Part shown: piece by piece, positions 52,833-61,560 of the stretch
How positions within the stretch are numbered: position 1 is the stretch's first letter
How the letters are laid out: each line of letters starts with the position of its first letter
Source of the DNA: CAVTUU01 sp045804965
Lineage (GTDB): Bacteria > Chloroflexota > Chloroflexia > Thermomicrobiales > UBA6265
NCBI GenBank assembly: GCA_045804965.1
Contig: JBJMMD010000033.1
Coordinates: 1 to 64,000 of the forward strand
Reading direction: 5' to 3'
Length of the DNA: 64,000 nt
Program-made: the position numbers and the translations under genes
The notes under the pieces: model-generated
What the model was told of the DNA's origin: nothing
Databases searched by the model: none
The model's input: only the letters and a program-made list of their open reading frames with translations

Positions 52833-53090
52833 TCATTGCCCGGTACGCTGCTTTTCCATTCCCTGGCCGGAGCCGAATCCGCCGGTGGTGATGCGACCTT
52901 CTTCGTCGGTGTCGAGGGTTGGGCCCTCCATGGCTGTTTTTCGACGAGCCGCCTGCTGTAACAGCTGCGCTGCCTCGTCAGATGTCAATTCGCCGGCGTT
53001 CACCTTAGCTTCGATTTCGTCGGCGTCGATTTCTCCGTAGATCTCGTCAAAGGAGCTGCTCTCTTCATTGGTGAAAGGATCGTCGTGCAT
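52833..53090 (-). CDS. Small acidic hypothetical protein (85 residues)
   Basis: I do not recognise this family. GAGGAGG precedes the ATG by 10 bases, which supports translation. The N-terminal half is acidic (FDEIYGEIDADEIEAKVN), the middle has a helix resembling a small oligomerisation segment (AGELTSDEAAQLLQQAARR), and the C-terminus is Gly/Gln-rich. The gene ends 5 bases from the convergent 83-residue gene. Confidence 0.72.
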   Translation of the reverse strand: MHDDPFTNEESSSFDEIYGEIDADEIEAKVNAGELTSDEAAQLLQQAARRKTAMEGPTLDTDEEGRITTGGFGSGQGMEKQRTGQ

Positions 53091-53273
53091 GATTCCTATT
53101 CCTCCTCGTCAGACTGATCGCTCGGGAGGAACTCGTGCAAGATCGGTGCCGCTCGCTGCTCAATTGCGACGGTCGCCGTGGTATGTTTCGCGGAATTGTG
53201 CGAACGGCCGTTTGGGATCATGGCGCGCGAGCTGCGTTTCCTGGGCCCGCAACCTGGAGGCAAAGACGAAAAG

Positions 53274-53699
53274 ATGATGTCGACGGAGAGCTGGCCCCAA
53301 CCGGCCGTTCGCGTTTGGCTCGTCGCGCAGCGATTTCAGAAATTTCTGGTCGTCGGCGCGATCGGTCTCGCCGTGAACGAGGTGATGCTCTTCACATTTC
53401 ATGATCTTGCCTCGCTGACGATTCGGATCGCCTCGACATTGGCGATTTTTCTTTCGATGATCGTCACCTTTGTGCTCAACGAGCACTGGACATGGCACGA
53501 CCGCGGTAGCGGCCGGATCGCTCATCGGATCATGCTCTACTTCCCGATCAATTCGGGAGGTTTGTTGATCAACGTCGTGGTCCTGAGCTTCCTCGTCGAT
53601 CACACCGACATGCATCACCTAGTCGCGAACCTCATCGGAGCGGGACTGGCGGCGATTTGGAACTTTTCCCTCAATAACGCAATCACCTGGCGAAGGTAG
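53274..53699 (+). CDS. GtrA-family membrane protein
   Basis: GtrA-like proteins are four-helix membrane proteins proposed to move polyprenyl-linked sugars across the membrane. From ATG 53274 (GGAGG 13 bases upstream) there are 142 residues with the usual signature FQKFLVVGAIGLAVNEVMLF, LNEHWTWHD, INSGGLLINVVVLSFL and IWNFSLNNAITW. The frame is open from 53178, but that extension has no Shine-Dalgarno. It is the first gene of the glycan cluster. Confidence 0.9.
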   Translation: MMSTESWPQPAVRVWLVAQRFQKFLVVGAIGLAVNEVMLFTFHDLASLTIRIASTLAIFLSMIVTFVLNEHWTWHDRGSGRIAHRIMLYFPINSGGLLINVVVLSFLVDHTDMHHLVANLIGAGLAAIWNFSLNNAITWRR

Positions 53700-53714
53700 C
53701 CAATCCAGCCGCTC

Positions 53715-55112
53715 GTGTTGCCCTCATCGAGCGCCGCGATAAATCGGCCCGCGACTTCACCTCGAAACCGGCAATGGTGGAAATTGGCCACAGGCGAAGA
53801 TTCGTCGTGGTTGGTTCCGCTGCTCGTGCTTTTTTGTCTGAAAGGGATCCTGCTCGTTTTCATCGTGGGACCGTTCACCGGCCATGATGAGGTCGACCAC
53901 TTTTTTTATGTCCAACGGATTGCCCAAGGCCACCTGTTCGGAGAAGTAGGCGAGGTCAACCTGCCTGCCTCGGCCAACGCCTGGCAGCTCTATGTCGCCA
54001 ACTTTCCGAACAACGCGGAAGTTATCCAACCTCCGCTATATCACGCTCTCGTGGTTCCGTTCTATTGGCTTTTGCCGGGCTCATCAACGACAAAGCTCTA
54101 CGGATTGCGGTTGATTTCGCTCGTGTATGGCCTCGTCGTCGTGTGGCTCGGATACCTCATCGCGAAACTCGTCTTTCCAGAAGATCTTTTCATTCGCTCA
54201 GGCGTGCCGGTTTTTGTCGCCTTTCAACCGCAGTTTTCATTTGAAGCCGCGATTGTTAACCACGATATCCAAGTCATTTTGTTCTATTCGCTGCTTCTGT
54301 ATCTCTTGCTGAAGTGGATGCCGAAGGGATACTCGAAGCGGCAACAATGGACCTTGGGGATCGTTACCGGACTCGGCATTTGGACGAAGACGAGCTTCGG
54401 TTTCGCGTTGCCGCTCATCGCCTGTTGTCTCCTTATTTCCTGGAAAGACAATGCCCGGTCGTGGCGATGGCTCTTGGAGGCAACAACTCGCTCCTGCCTT
54501 GTGCCGATTGCGATCGCCTTGCCCTGGTTCATTCGTTCTTATTGGCTCTACGGTGATCCAAGTGGAGCAAAACGACTCCATGACATTCCTGAATACGGCG
54601 ATCAAGCGAGCAGCTATCGAGCAATGATCGGCTCATCCACGTTTTGGCGGGGGCGGCTCGAGGATTTTTGGGGTAATTATGGGTGGCGGCTCGTGCCGTT
54701 CGAAATTGGCACATACCACCTCGTTTGGACGGTCTGGCTAGTCGCCGCGCTCGGCGTCTTGCTGTTTGTTTCCCGCTCCGTTGTGCGATCGCTTCGCGAC
54801 CGTCCGCCACTGGTGACGCCTTTTCAGGCACGCGCCTTGAGCATCATCGTGCTTTGGATTGTCTTGTTGATTTTCGGCGTGCTCTACATCGGCACGATTC
54901 AGTTCACGCAATCGCGTTTTGCGTTTCCCGCGATGATCGGCTTTGCGCTTATCAGCGTTTTCGGGATCGCCCAATGGACCCCGGCCCGCGGACGCGCGGC
55001 GCTCGCGCCATTGTTCGTGATCGCATTCACATTGCTGAACGTCATCGTCGCGATTCGATTCCTGATCCCGTTTTACTACGGCGTCTCGGGCCCGACGGTG
55101 CTCACAAAGTGA
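53715..55112 (+). CDS. GT-C-like membrane glycosyltransferase (DUF2142-type), copy 1
   Basis: The 465-residue polytopic membrane protein has about ten membrane segments. The first extracytoplasmic loop contains FTGHDEVDHFFYVQ, whose acidic pair matches the catalytic site of GT-C enzymes that use polyprenyl-linked donors, then a Pro-rich PPLYHALVVPFYW segment. The donor and acceptor are unknown. It starts with GTG 53715, 16 bases after the GtrA gene, and its stop overlaps the next start (GTGA), so the following small protein is coupled to it. It is a paralogue of the protein at 57.5-59.0 kb. Confidence 0.8.
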   Translation: MLPSSSAAINRPATSPRNRQWWKLATGEDSSWLVPLLVLFCLKGILLVFIVGPFTGHDEVDHFFYVQRIAQGHLFGEVGEVNLPASANAWQLYVANFPNNAEVIQPPLYHALVVPFYWLLPGSSTTKLYGLRLISLVYGLVVVWLGYLIAKLVFPEDLFIRSGVPVFVAFQPQFSFEAAIVNHDIQVILFYSLLLYLLLKWMPKGYSKRQQWTLGIVTGLGIWTKTSFGFALPLIACCLLISWKDNARSWRWLLEATTRSCLVPIAIALPWFIRSYWLYGDPSGAKRLHDIPEYGDQASSYRAMIGSSTFWRGRLEDFWGNYGWRLVPFEIGTYHLVWTVWLVAALGVLLFVSRSVVRSLRDRPPLVTPFQARALSIIVLWIVLLIFGVLYIGTIQFTQSRFAFPAMIGFALISVFGIAQWTPARGRAALAPLFVIAFTLLNVIVAIRFLIPFYYGVSGPTVLTK

Positions 55113-55762
55113 TAGGACCGTCATGGCTGCCGCGAGCGCTGGGAGTGACTGCCATGCTGATCGTCGTGGTGGTCGGGCTGGCCATTCCTTTGGAAATCCG
55201 CCACAGCGCGAGATTCGGATTCAGCAAGACGGTGGATTTCGATCGATCTATTGCAGTCACGGGCGGTTACGTATCCGCGAACTATCCCGACTTCAATCGC
55301 GTCGATCTCGACCTGCGCGCCTATACGCCAGGTGTGGATTTTGACTTGACGGTCCATGTCCGCCCTGCGTCTGCCGGCGCGCAGGATATTCGAGTGCTTC
55401 ACGTTCAGCTGCCGGCAGAAAAGATCTTCCACCGGAAGAGCTCGTTTGGTGATCCGTTCATTCGTCTCGAGTTTAATCCCATCAGAGACTCGGAAGGGCA
55501 GACGTATTACGTGTGGGTGGAGCGGGGTCCCCGAAATCTTGATGACATCATCAACGTATGGAGCATCAAGAGCTATTCGCGACAACCAGGGGCGACGGTC
55601 GTGGCCGCATTTTTGCGACATCCACCAGGTGGGAGCGCGGCATGGTTCATGCGAATTCTGCTCGCCGTCTCGTCCTTGGGCATTCTCGCCACCGTTGGTT
55701 GGCTCGTATCAGCATTGACGAAAGCAGTGATGGTCAGTCTGTCACGCTTGGCGCAGGCATAG
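55109..55762 (+). CDS. Small membrane-anchored extracytoplasmic protein coupled to the GT-C-like gene
   Basis: I do not recognise this family. GTG 55109 lies in the stop codon of the upstream gene (GTGA); the frame is open earlier but that part is antiparallel noise within the upstream gene. Of 217 residues, a first membrane helix (about 15-32) is followed by about 140 residues of beta-rich domain (VDLDLRAYTPGVDFDLTVHVRP, IRVLHVQLPAEKIF, TYYVWVERGP) and a second membrane helix near the end (ILLAVSSLGILATVGWLV). It could be a substrate-binding or accessory module for the glycosyltransferase. Confidence 0.7.
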   Translation: MIGPSWLPRALGVTAMLIVVVVGLAIPLEIRHSARFGFSKTVDFDRSIAVTGGYVSANYPDFNRVDLDLRAYTPGVDFDLTVHVRPASAGAQDIRVLHVQLPAEKIFHRKSSFGDPFIRLEFNPIRDSEGQTYYVWVERGPRNLDDIINVWSIKSYSRQPGATVVAAFLRHPPGGSAAWFMRILLAVSSLGILATVGWLVSALTKAVMVSLSRLAQA

Positions 55763-55770
55763 CGATGTCG

Positions 55771-55800
55771 TTGGCGTCGCTCGAACGTGGATGGTATACA
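55771..55800 (+). promoter_or_regulatory. Promoter of the flavoprotein gene
   Basis: -35 TTGGCG (55771-55776), 18-base spacer, -10 TATACA (55795-55800) with a TGG immediately before it (extended -10 form). Transcription would begin near 55807. Confidence 0.5.
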
Positions 55801-55948
55801 GTATGGCGTTTGGCGAGCCGGGTGCATCGGTGCGCAGGCGTGTACGCCGATTCGATGTCCACTTCCTACCGAATGTTATTTTGTCATCAGAGTTGATCAG
55901 TTTCGTTGGGCGGAATTGATCACAGGTTCGAGGAAGGAACCTCCACCA

Positions 55949-57442
55949 ATGCAAATCTCGTCGAATGGCCAGACACCGGCGGCACCTGACGATTTGACGT
56001 TGGTGATGGGCGCAGGCCCAGGTGGGCTCTGTTCGGCGTATTACCTCAGCAAGCATGGCAAGCAGGCGCTGGTCGTGGAAAAGGCCCCGTTCGTCGGTGG
56101 ACTCGCCCGCACAATCCGCAAGCAGACAGATTACGGCGAGTTTCGCTTTGACATCGGCGGCCATCGCTGGTTCACCAAGAACGATGAACTGAACGACATC
56201 TTCAGAGAGGTGATCGCCGAGGAGCTTCTCTGGGTCAATCGCGTCAGCCGCATCTACTTCGACGGTCGCTATGTCGACTATCCTCTCAAGATCAGCAATG
56301 CCCTTAAGGCAATCGGGCCGTTGACGGCGGCCAAAGCTGTTGCGAGTTACGGCGCGACGCGCTTAAATCATCGCCTCCGCCCCGAGCCGATCGTGTCGAT
56401 GCAAGACGCGTATGTCGACCAGTATGGTCAAACGCTCTACGAGCTCTTTTTTCAGCGCTATTCGGAAAAAGTATGGGGCCTGCCGTGCGATCAAATGAGC
56501 GGCGATTGGGTGACGCAGCGGACCAAAGGCATGTCGTTGATGACAGCGATCAAGGACGCGGTCGTGCCCTCGAAAGGCAAGGTTGTCAGTCTGATCGACG
56601 AGTTCATGTATCCCGCGGGCGGCTTTGGCCGTTTTTCCGAGCGCATGGCGGACGCTATTTTAAGCACGGGCAATGAGGTTCGGCTCGGAGCTGGAGTAGA
56701 GAAGGTTCATCGGGATGGAAACCGTGTGACGGCGGTCACTGTGGGCAGTGAGTCCGGCTCGGAACGGATCGAAGCCGCGCATTTCATCTCGTCGATCCCC
56801 CTGACGATGCTGGCCAAGATCGTCGATCCGCCGGCGCCGCCAGACGTGCTTGAGGCAGCGGACAAGCTGACATTCCGCAACGTGATTACCGTCGATCTCA
56901 TGCTCAGAAAGCCGCAAGTGACGCCGGACACATGGCTCTATGTCCATGACCGCAACATCCTCTTTGGCCGGTTCCATGAGCCGAAGAACTGGAGTCCGTC
57001 CATGGTGCCGGACCCAAGTTTGACCTCGCTCGTAGTCGAATATTTCTGCTCGTTCGGGGACGACATTTGGAACATGACCGAAGAACAGCTTGTCGAACAC
57101 ACGATAAAGCATCTGGTCGAGGACATGGGATTCATCTCACGGAACGAGGTTATCGGTGGGTTCACGGTCCGCGCGCCAAGATCTTATCCGGCATATGTGA
57201 TCGGGTACGAGGAACCCCTGCAGAAGATCAAGGATTTCGTCTACTCCCTGGAGAATCTGCAAATCATCGGTCGCTACGGCACGTTCCGCTACAACAACAC
57301 CGACCACTCGATTGAAACCGGTCTCCTCGCCGCGAAGAACGTTCTCGGCGAGCACCATGATCTCGATCAGGTCAACGCCGAGAAGGAGTATCACGAGATC
57401 AAGCGGGTTCATGAGCCAGTCGGCGTCACGAGTGTCAGTTAG
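55949..57442 (+). CDS. FAD-dependent oxidoreductase, UDP-galactopyranose mutase-like
   Basis: The 497-residue flavoprotein starts at ATG 55949 behind AGGAAGGA. The Rossmann motif LVMGAGPGGLCSAYYLSKHG binds FAD; FDIGGHRWFTKNDELND and YSEKVWGLPCDQMSGDWV follow, and the C-terminal NNTDHSIETGLLAAKNVLG closes the FAD site. The layout resembles the UDP-galactopyranose mutase and amine-oxidase superfamily, but the precise substrate is not fixed. Its position among glycan genes favours a sugar-nucleotide role. The open frame from 55787 precedes the start and looks non-coding. Confidence 0.78.
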   Translation: MQISSNGQTPAAPDDLTLVMGAGPGGLCSAYYLSKHGKQALVVEKAPFVGGLARTIRKQTDYGEFRFDIGGHRWFTKNDELNDIFREVIAEELLWVNRVSRIYFDGRYVDYPLKISNALKAIGPLTAAKAVASYGATRLNHRLRPEPIVSMQDAYVDQYGQTLYELFFQRYSEKVWGLPCDQMSGDWVTQRTKGMSLMTAIKDAVVPSKGKVVSLIDEFMYPAGGFGRFSERMADAILSTGNEVRLGAGVEKVHRDGNRVTAVTVGSESGSERIEAAHFISSIPLTMLAKIVDPPAPPDVLEAADKLTFRNVITVDLMLRKPQVTPDTWLYVHDRNILFGRFHEPKNWSPSMVPDPSLTSLVVEYFCSFGDDIWNMTEEQLVEHTIKHLVEDMGFISRNEVIGGFTVRAPRSYPAYVIGYEEPLQKIKDFVYSLENLQIIGRYGTFRYNNTDHSIETGLLAAKNVLGEHHDLDQVNAEKEYHEIKRVHEPVGVTSVS

Positions 57443-57460
57443 CAGTTCATCGGTCATGAA

Positions 57461-58984
57461 GTGCGCACGCCCGTGACAATCGCCGAGCCTGCAACAGCAG
57501 TTCCGCACACGCGCCCCGCCCTCACAAGAGGTGGGGCGCTTCCTCGTCGGCGATCGCATTTGGCGATCCGGCAATGGCCTATCATCTGGCAATTCTTCCT
57601 TGCCTTGATGATCGCCTATGTGGGAAAAGAGGCGGTCAGCGTAGTCTTATTCCCGCCGTTCACCGGTCATGATGAAGTGGCGCATTACGCGTATCTGCGC
57701 ACTGTTGAGACTGAACATCGAATACCGGTGCTGAATAAAGACCGGCTCCCGCCGGAGCTCTATCGCTACTGCTACTACACGCTCGGATGGGTGCCATGTT
57801 ATCCATCGGATGAGGGCTACAGGGCGAACCCGCCGCAGGTTGCGATCTACGAGGACGGCAACATCTATCCCGTCGGTATGCAATATGCCGCTAATCATCC
57901 CCCGCTGTATTACCTGCTGATGACCCCGTTCTATTGGGCAATAAAGGGTCAATCGCCGGCCTTCCAAGTCTACGTTCTACGCGCCTTGACCATTCCGTTT
58001 GGCGCGCTGACGGTGCTGCTTGCCTTGCTGCTCGTGCGCGAAATCTTTCCCTACGATAAGTTCATGTTGATTACCGTCCCGGCGTTTGTCGCCTGGCAGC
58101 CTCAGGTTTCGTATGAAGCGGCGATGTTGAACAACGATATGCTCTCGATCTCGCTTTGCAGCCTGATCCTGTATGAGCTTGTCTACGGACTTCGTCGCGG
58201 TTTCTCGCCACGTTTGAGTCTGTGCATTGGCGGAACGCTGGGCCTTGCGCTGCTGGCGAAGAGCACGGCTTCGACGATGACCGTGATCATTGCCGCCGCG
58301 CTCGTCATTGGCTGCGGAGTGCGGCAGTACAGAGCATGGATCGGACGGGGGGCACTCGTGGCAGCTGTGGCGGGCCTGCTCGTTGCGCCTTGGTGCGCCT
58401 ACCTCTACCAAACGTACGGCAACTTAAGCGGGTTGCCGCAACTCGCGTCCTTGCAACGATCCTGGAACAAGCCAGAGGGGTCATTTTTCAATCTACTGTT
58501 CAGCGCCGACTTTGTCGGTCATCGCTGGCAGGAAACCTGGGGCGAGTTTGGCTGGCGTTTGATCGAACTAAGCAATACATTTCTCATCATCCTCGCAGTC
58601 CCGGCCGCGATCGCCCTGATTGGTCTGGTCATCTACCCGTTCTATAGCAGAATCAATCGTGAACCGCGTCGCAGTGAGATCGCCTCCGACTCCGTGCTCC
58701 TCCTCGCTCCTTGGCAAGCGTGGTCGATTGCGCTCATGGCGTTTACGTTTCTCGTCGCCTATCTTGCGATTGTGCAATTTGGCACGCGCTTCAGTTTGAC
58801 CCAGGCGCGGTACTATTTCCCCGCGATCAATGCGCTGGCGCTACTCCTGATGCTTGGGCTACGGACGGTCATTCCAGAAAAGCGTCTCGCTCTCGGCCAG
58901 GCAGGTGTCGTGACAGGCTTGATCGTCGTCAATCTCATCATCTACTCGGTCTACGTGATTCCCTATTGGCATCTGCCGGCATGA
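57461..58984 (+). CDS. GT-C-like membrane glycosyltransferase (DUF2142-type), copy 2
   Basis: The 507-residue polytopic membrane protein with about ten hydrophobic segments is a paralogue of the 53.7-55.1 kb gene. It shares the FTGHDEVAHYAYLR acidic site, NHPPLYYLLMTPFYW and AWQPQVSYEAAMLNNDM (compare AFQPQFSFEAAIVNHD). The start is GTG 57461; a GTG at 57473 is possible. It lies 18 bases after the flavoprotein stop. It probably transfers a sugar from a polyprenyl phosphate donor outside the membrane (inferred). Confidence 0.8.
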   Translation: MRTPVTIAEPATAVPHTRPALTRGGALPRRRSHLAIRQWPIIWQFFLALMIAYVGKEAVSVVLFPPFTGHDEVAHYAYLRTVETEHRIPVLNKDRLPPELYRYCYYTLGWVPCYPSDEGYRANPPQVAIYEDGNIYPVGMQYAANHPPLYYLLMTPFYWAIKGQSPAFQVYVLRALTIPFGALTVLLALLLVREIFPYDKFMLITVPAFVAWQPQVSYEAAMLNNDMLSISLCSLILYELVYGLRRGFSPRLSLCIGGTLGLALLAKSTASTMTVIIAAALVIGCGVRQYRAWIGRGALVAAVAGLLVAPWCAYLYQTYGNLSGLPQLASLQRSWNKPEGSFFNLLFSADFVGHRWQETWGEFGWRLIELSNTFLIILAVPAAIALIGLVIYPFYSRINREPRRSEIASDSVLLLAPWQAWSIALMAFTFLVAYLAIVQFGTRFSLTQARYYFPAINALALLLMLGLRTVIPEKRLALGQAGVVTGLIVVNLIIYSVYVIPYWHLPA

Positions 58985-58993
58985 GCGAAGGCG

Positions 58994-59506
58994 ATGACTG
59001 AGCACGACACAGACCTCCAACTCAATGGCCAGGCCGACACGGACTCGGCTGTAAGCGCGATCGCGGTTGCGCAAGAGCCACCTTCAGCACCGCCCGAGCA
59101 AGCGGATGATGTCGAATTTTCCGAAACATCCGTGGCGCCAGCCAACGACTCGGCGTCGTTTTCGCGGCTCACCCCTGGCGCAATCTTGTTCGGCGCGCTC
59201 GTCAGCGTTGGACTAATTGCGTTCGTCTTGCTCGCCCGCGTCACGGTTCATCCTTTCGACCAGGTCGACCGCAATATGCGTGTAATCGACGTCTGGAGAC
59301 GCCTGCGCCACCACTTGCCGGACGTTGCCCATCCCACACTGCTTGGCATCGTGTATGACCTGTCGATCGCGCTCATGGTTGTCGGTTCTCTGGCTTGTAT
59401 TTGGCTCGCGTTGATGGCGACCAATAGACCGGAACCGTCCAAGGTGACCGAGAGTGCGGATCCATCGTCGCCCTCCGATACGTCGTTTCTCCAGTCCGGG
59501 CGGTGA
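58994..59506 (+). CDS. Small membrane protein with two hydrophobic segments
   Basis: I do not recognise this family. Of 170 residues, the N-terminal 55 are acidic and Ala/Pro-rich (cytoplasmic or disordered). A first membrane helix (about 62-82), a loop with a basic patch (WRRLRHH) and a second helix (about 118-140) follow, then an acidic Ser/Pro tail. It starts 10 bases after the copy 2 glycosyltransferase-like gene, and its stop overlaps the next gene's GTG (GTGA). It occupies the same position as the small protein after copy 1, but the sequences do not look alike. Confidence 0.7.
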   Translation: MTEHDTDLQLNGQADTDSAVSAIAVAQEPPSAPPEQADDVEFSETSVAPANDSASFSRLTPGAILFGALVSVGLIAFVLLARVTVHPFDQVDRNMRVIDVWRRLRHHLPDVAHPTLLGIVYDLSIALMVVGSLACIWLALMATNRPEPSKVTESADPSSPSDTSFLQSGR

Positions 59507-61542
59507 GTTTTACCAGCGTTAACCAGGACCCTAGCGAGAGTTCGATCCCATCTTCGCAGCGAACGAGTTCTATCCCCCCATGGATCTGGCTCGTGCTGTT
59601 TGCTGGGCTCGCGATTTGGGCCGCCGCACGCATGGACGCGTTTCATTGGTTTGCATCGGTTACTTTGCCGAACGGCGACTTAGTGCGAATGCCGGTCGGT
59701 TATGCGTCGGTCGACCATCCGTTTCACGCGACTCGGGCAGAAACACTGCAGCGGTCGCTCGCCGATCGTGAGATCTTGCGATGGATTGGGAACCACCAAG
59801 GCGGCTATCCGTCCGAGTTCTATCCGCTGGGTGTCGCCTGGCTCGAATTCGGGTTGTGGGGGTTATTGCTCGGCTCCTTGCCGATCGTCGTCGTGCATAA
59901 GCTCACGATCGTCCTCATTTTCCTGCTTCCCGGACTTGCCTATTTCTTCTGTTGCCGCCGGGACAAACTAACGCCTGGGATCGCGCTCCTAGCACTTGCC
60001 GGACAAGTCGCCATCGGAGGCTGGTGGTGGTCTGGCGGCTATATGGAACTCGCGGTTTGGGGCCTAGTGACGAATGTAGCGGCCAACGTCTCGTTGCTCT
60101 TCGTCTTGCCGGCGCTGACAGGCTACCTAAAAGATGGCACGCGGCGGGGAGCCGCGACAGCGGCCATTTTTTCGGCGTTTGCAATCGTCACGAACCCCCG
60201 GTCCTTAATCGCGCTGGCGACGATCTGCGTGGGCGTCTCGCTGGCGGTCGTTCTGGCGCGGGACCGGCCCGCGGTGCGCGATATCGTCTATCGTCTCGGA
60301 ACCGTCCTCGCAATCGCGGGACTTCTTGCCGCGCCCGAGCTGATTTCGCTCATGCGATTTTCGAATTTGTATTACTTCGTGCATTACTCCGGCTATGATA
60401 GTCTCCGTGATTTCTGGCACTCGTCGATCCAAGCCGTCTCCGGCCCCATTTTTTGCCTCGGGATCGTTGGACTCGTCAGTGCGTTGGCGACTCCTGGGCG
60501 GACGCTGACGAGAGCGATCGCGATCACGCTCACCGTTTATGTGCTCATCACGGGATATTTAAGCACTGATGCCGCGGCGAAATCCCTGGTCAAGCAGCTC
60601 GAAACCACGCGTCTCATGCCTTTCCAGCGTTACCTACTCATGTACCTTGCCGCGATCGGCGCATATGACGCCCTGCGCTGGTCGATCGGTCGAGCGTCGC
60701 ACTTGGTCGTTGAAGGCAGTCTCGTCGGGCTGGCCGGGGTTCTCCTATACCTCTACGTGGTGTCGCCTCCGGGATTGATCCCGGACACCGATCGCGGCCT
60801 TTATAAGCTTTCATCGACCGCCCGACCCGAGTTAGCTGAACTCAGACAAGCAGTGAAAGCTGCCGACGCCGCGGCTCCGCCGGGAACGGCATTACTCGTG
60901 CTGGGAACGAACGTCTCCTGGCACGACGGATTGTGGTCGCCGATGTGGAGCGACCGGCCGTTTTTTTACGACGATTGGCTGTGGTATTGGCAGACGAGGA
61001 ACTACGGCGACTATAACCCGACCACCGAGCATGCTTACACCCGCGATGATTCGACGATCAATCACGATTATTTCGAGCATCATGGGATTGGCGCCGTCGT
61101 CGTCACCGGCGAAGCGTCCACCGCGGCAGCGGCTTCGCCGCTGCTGGAATCGATCTCGAAAGGCACATACAACGTTTACGTGGTGCGAGACCCGACGACG
61201 ATCGTCACCTTTGACGGTCAGAACGCGCGCACTTCGCAAATAGGCAACGAAGAGATCTCAGCAAACGGCGAAGGCGCGGCGGGAATGGTAACGGTCCGGC
61301 GCAATTGGTTTCCGCGCTGGTCGGCGACAGTGAACGGGAAACCAGCGCCGATCTCCCAGACCAAAGACGGCTATATGACAATCCCGATTTCAGACGGAGA
61401 CACCGCCGTCAACTTACGGTATGTCGTGGACCGGTGGGACTGGGTTGCCCGTGGGATGTCGTTCGCTGGATTTGCCGTCGTCGTAGTGACGTTGTTACCG
61501 CGACGATGGTTTGGAACGCTCAGCGGACAGCTTGGAACCTAG
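59503..61542 (+). CDS. Large polytopic membrane protein, glycosyltransferase-like
   Basis: The 679-residue protein has about 12 membrane segments in its first 450 residues and an extracytoplasmic C-terminal domain (about 460-640). An early loop with VDHPFHATRAETLQRSL and GYPSEFYPLG suits a GT-C-like site, and the C-terminal RNWFPRWSATVNGKPA resembles the distal domain of YfhO-like glycosyltransferases. A last membrane helix follows. The start GTG 59503 overlaps the previous stop (GTGA), so the two are coupled. The sugar transferred is unknown. Confidence 0.75.
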   Translation: MSFTSVNQDPSESSIPSSQRTSSIPPWIWLVLFAGLAIWAAARMDAFHWFASVTLPNGDLVRMPVGYASVDHPFHATRAETLQRSLADREILRWIGNHQGGYPSEFYPLGVAWLEFGLWGLLLGSLPIVVVHKLTIVLIFLLPGLAYFFCCRRDKLTPGIALLALAGQVAIGGWWWSGGYMELAVWGLVTNVAANVSLLFVLPALTGYLKDGTRRGAATAAIFSAFAIVTNPRSLIALATICVGVSLAVVLARDRPAVRDIVYRLGTVLAIAGLLAAPELISLMRFSNLYYFVHYSGYDSLRDFWHSSIQAVSGPIFCLGIVGLVSALATPGRTLTRAIAITLTVYVLITGYLSTDAAAKSLVKQLETTRLMPFQRYLLMYLAAIGAYDALRWSIGRASHLVVEGSLVGLAGVLLYLYVVSPPGLIPDTDRGLYKLSSTARPELAELRQAVKAADAAAPPGTALLVLGTNVSWHDGLWSPMWSDRPFFYDDWLWYWQTRNYGDYNPTTEHAYTRDDSTINHDYFEHHGIGAVVVTGEASTAAAASPLLESISKGTYNVYVVRDPTTIVTFDGQNARTSQIGNEEISANGEGAAGMVTVRRNWFPRWSATVNGKPAPISQTKDGYMTIPISDGDTAVNLRYVVDRWDWVARGMSFAGFAVVVVTLLPRRWFGTLSGQLGT

Positions 61543-61560
61543 CCGTCCATCCGTACGCAT

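Noticed and set aside
54683..55108. N-terminal 142 codons of the frame that ends at 55762
   Set aside because: This part lies inside the first GT-C-like gene in another frame and is Arg-rich noise; the coupled GTG 55109 is the natural start.
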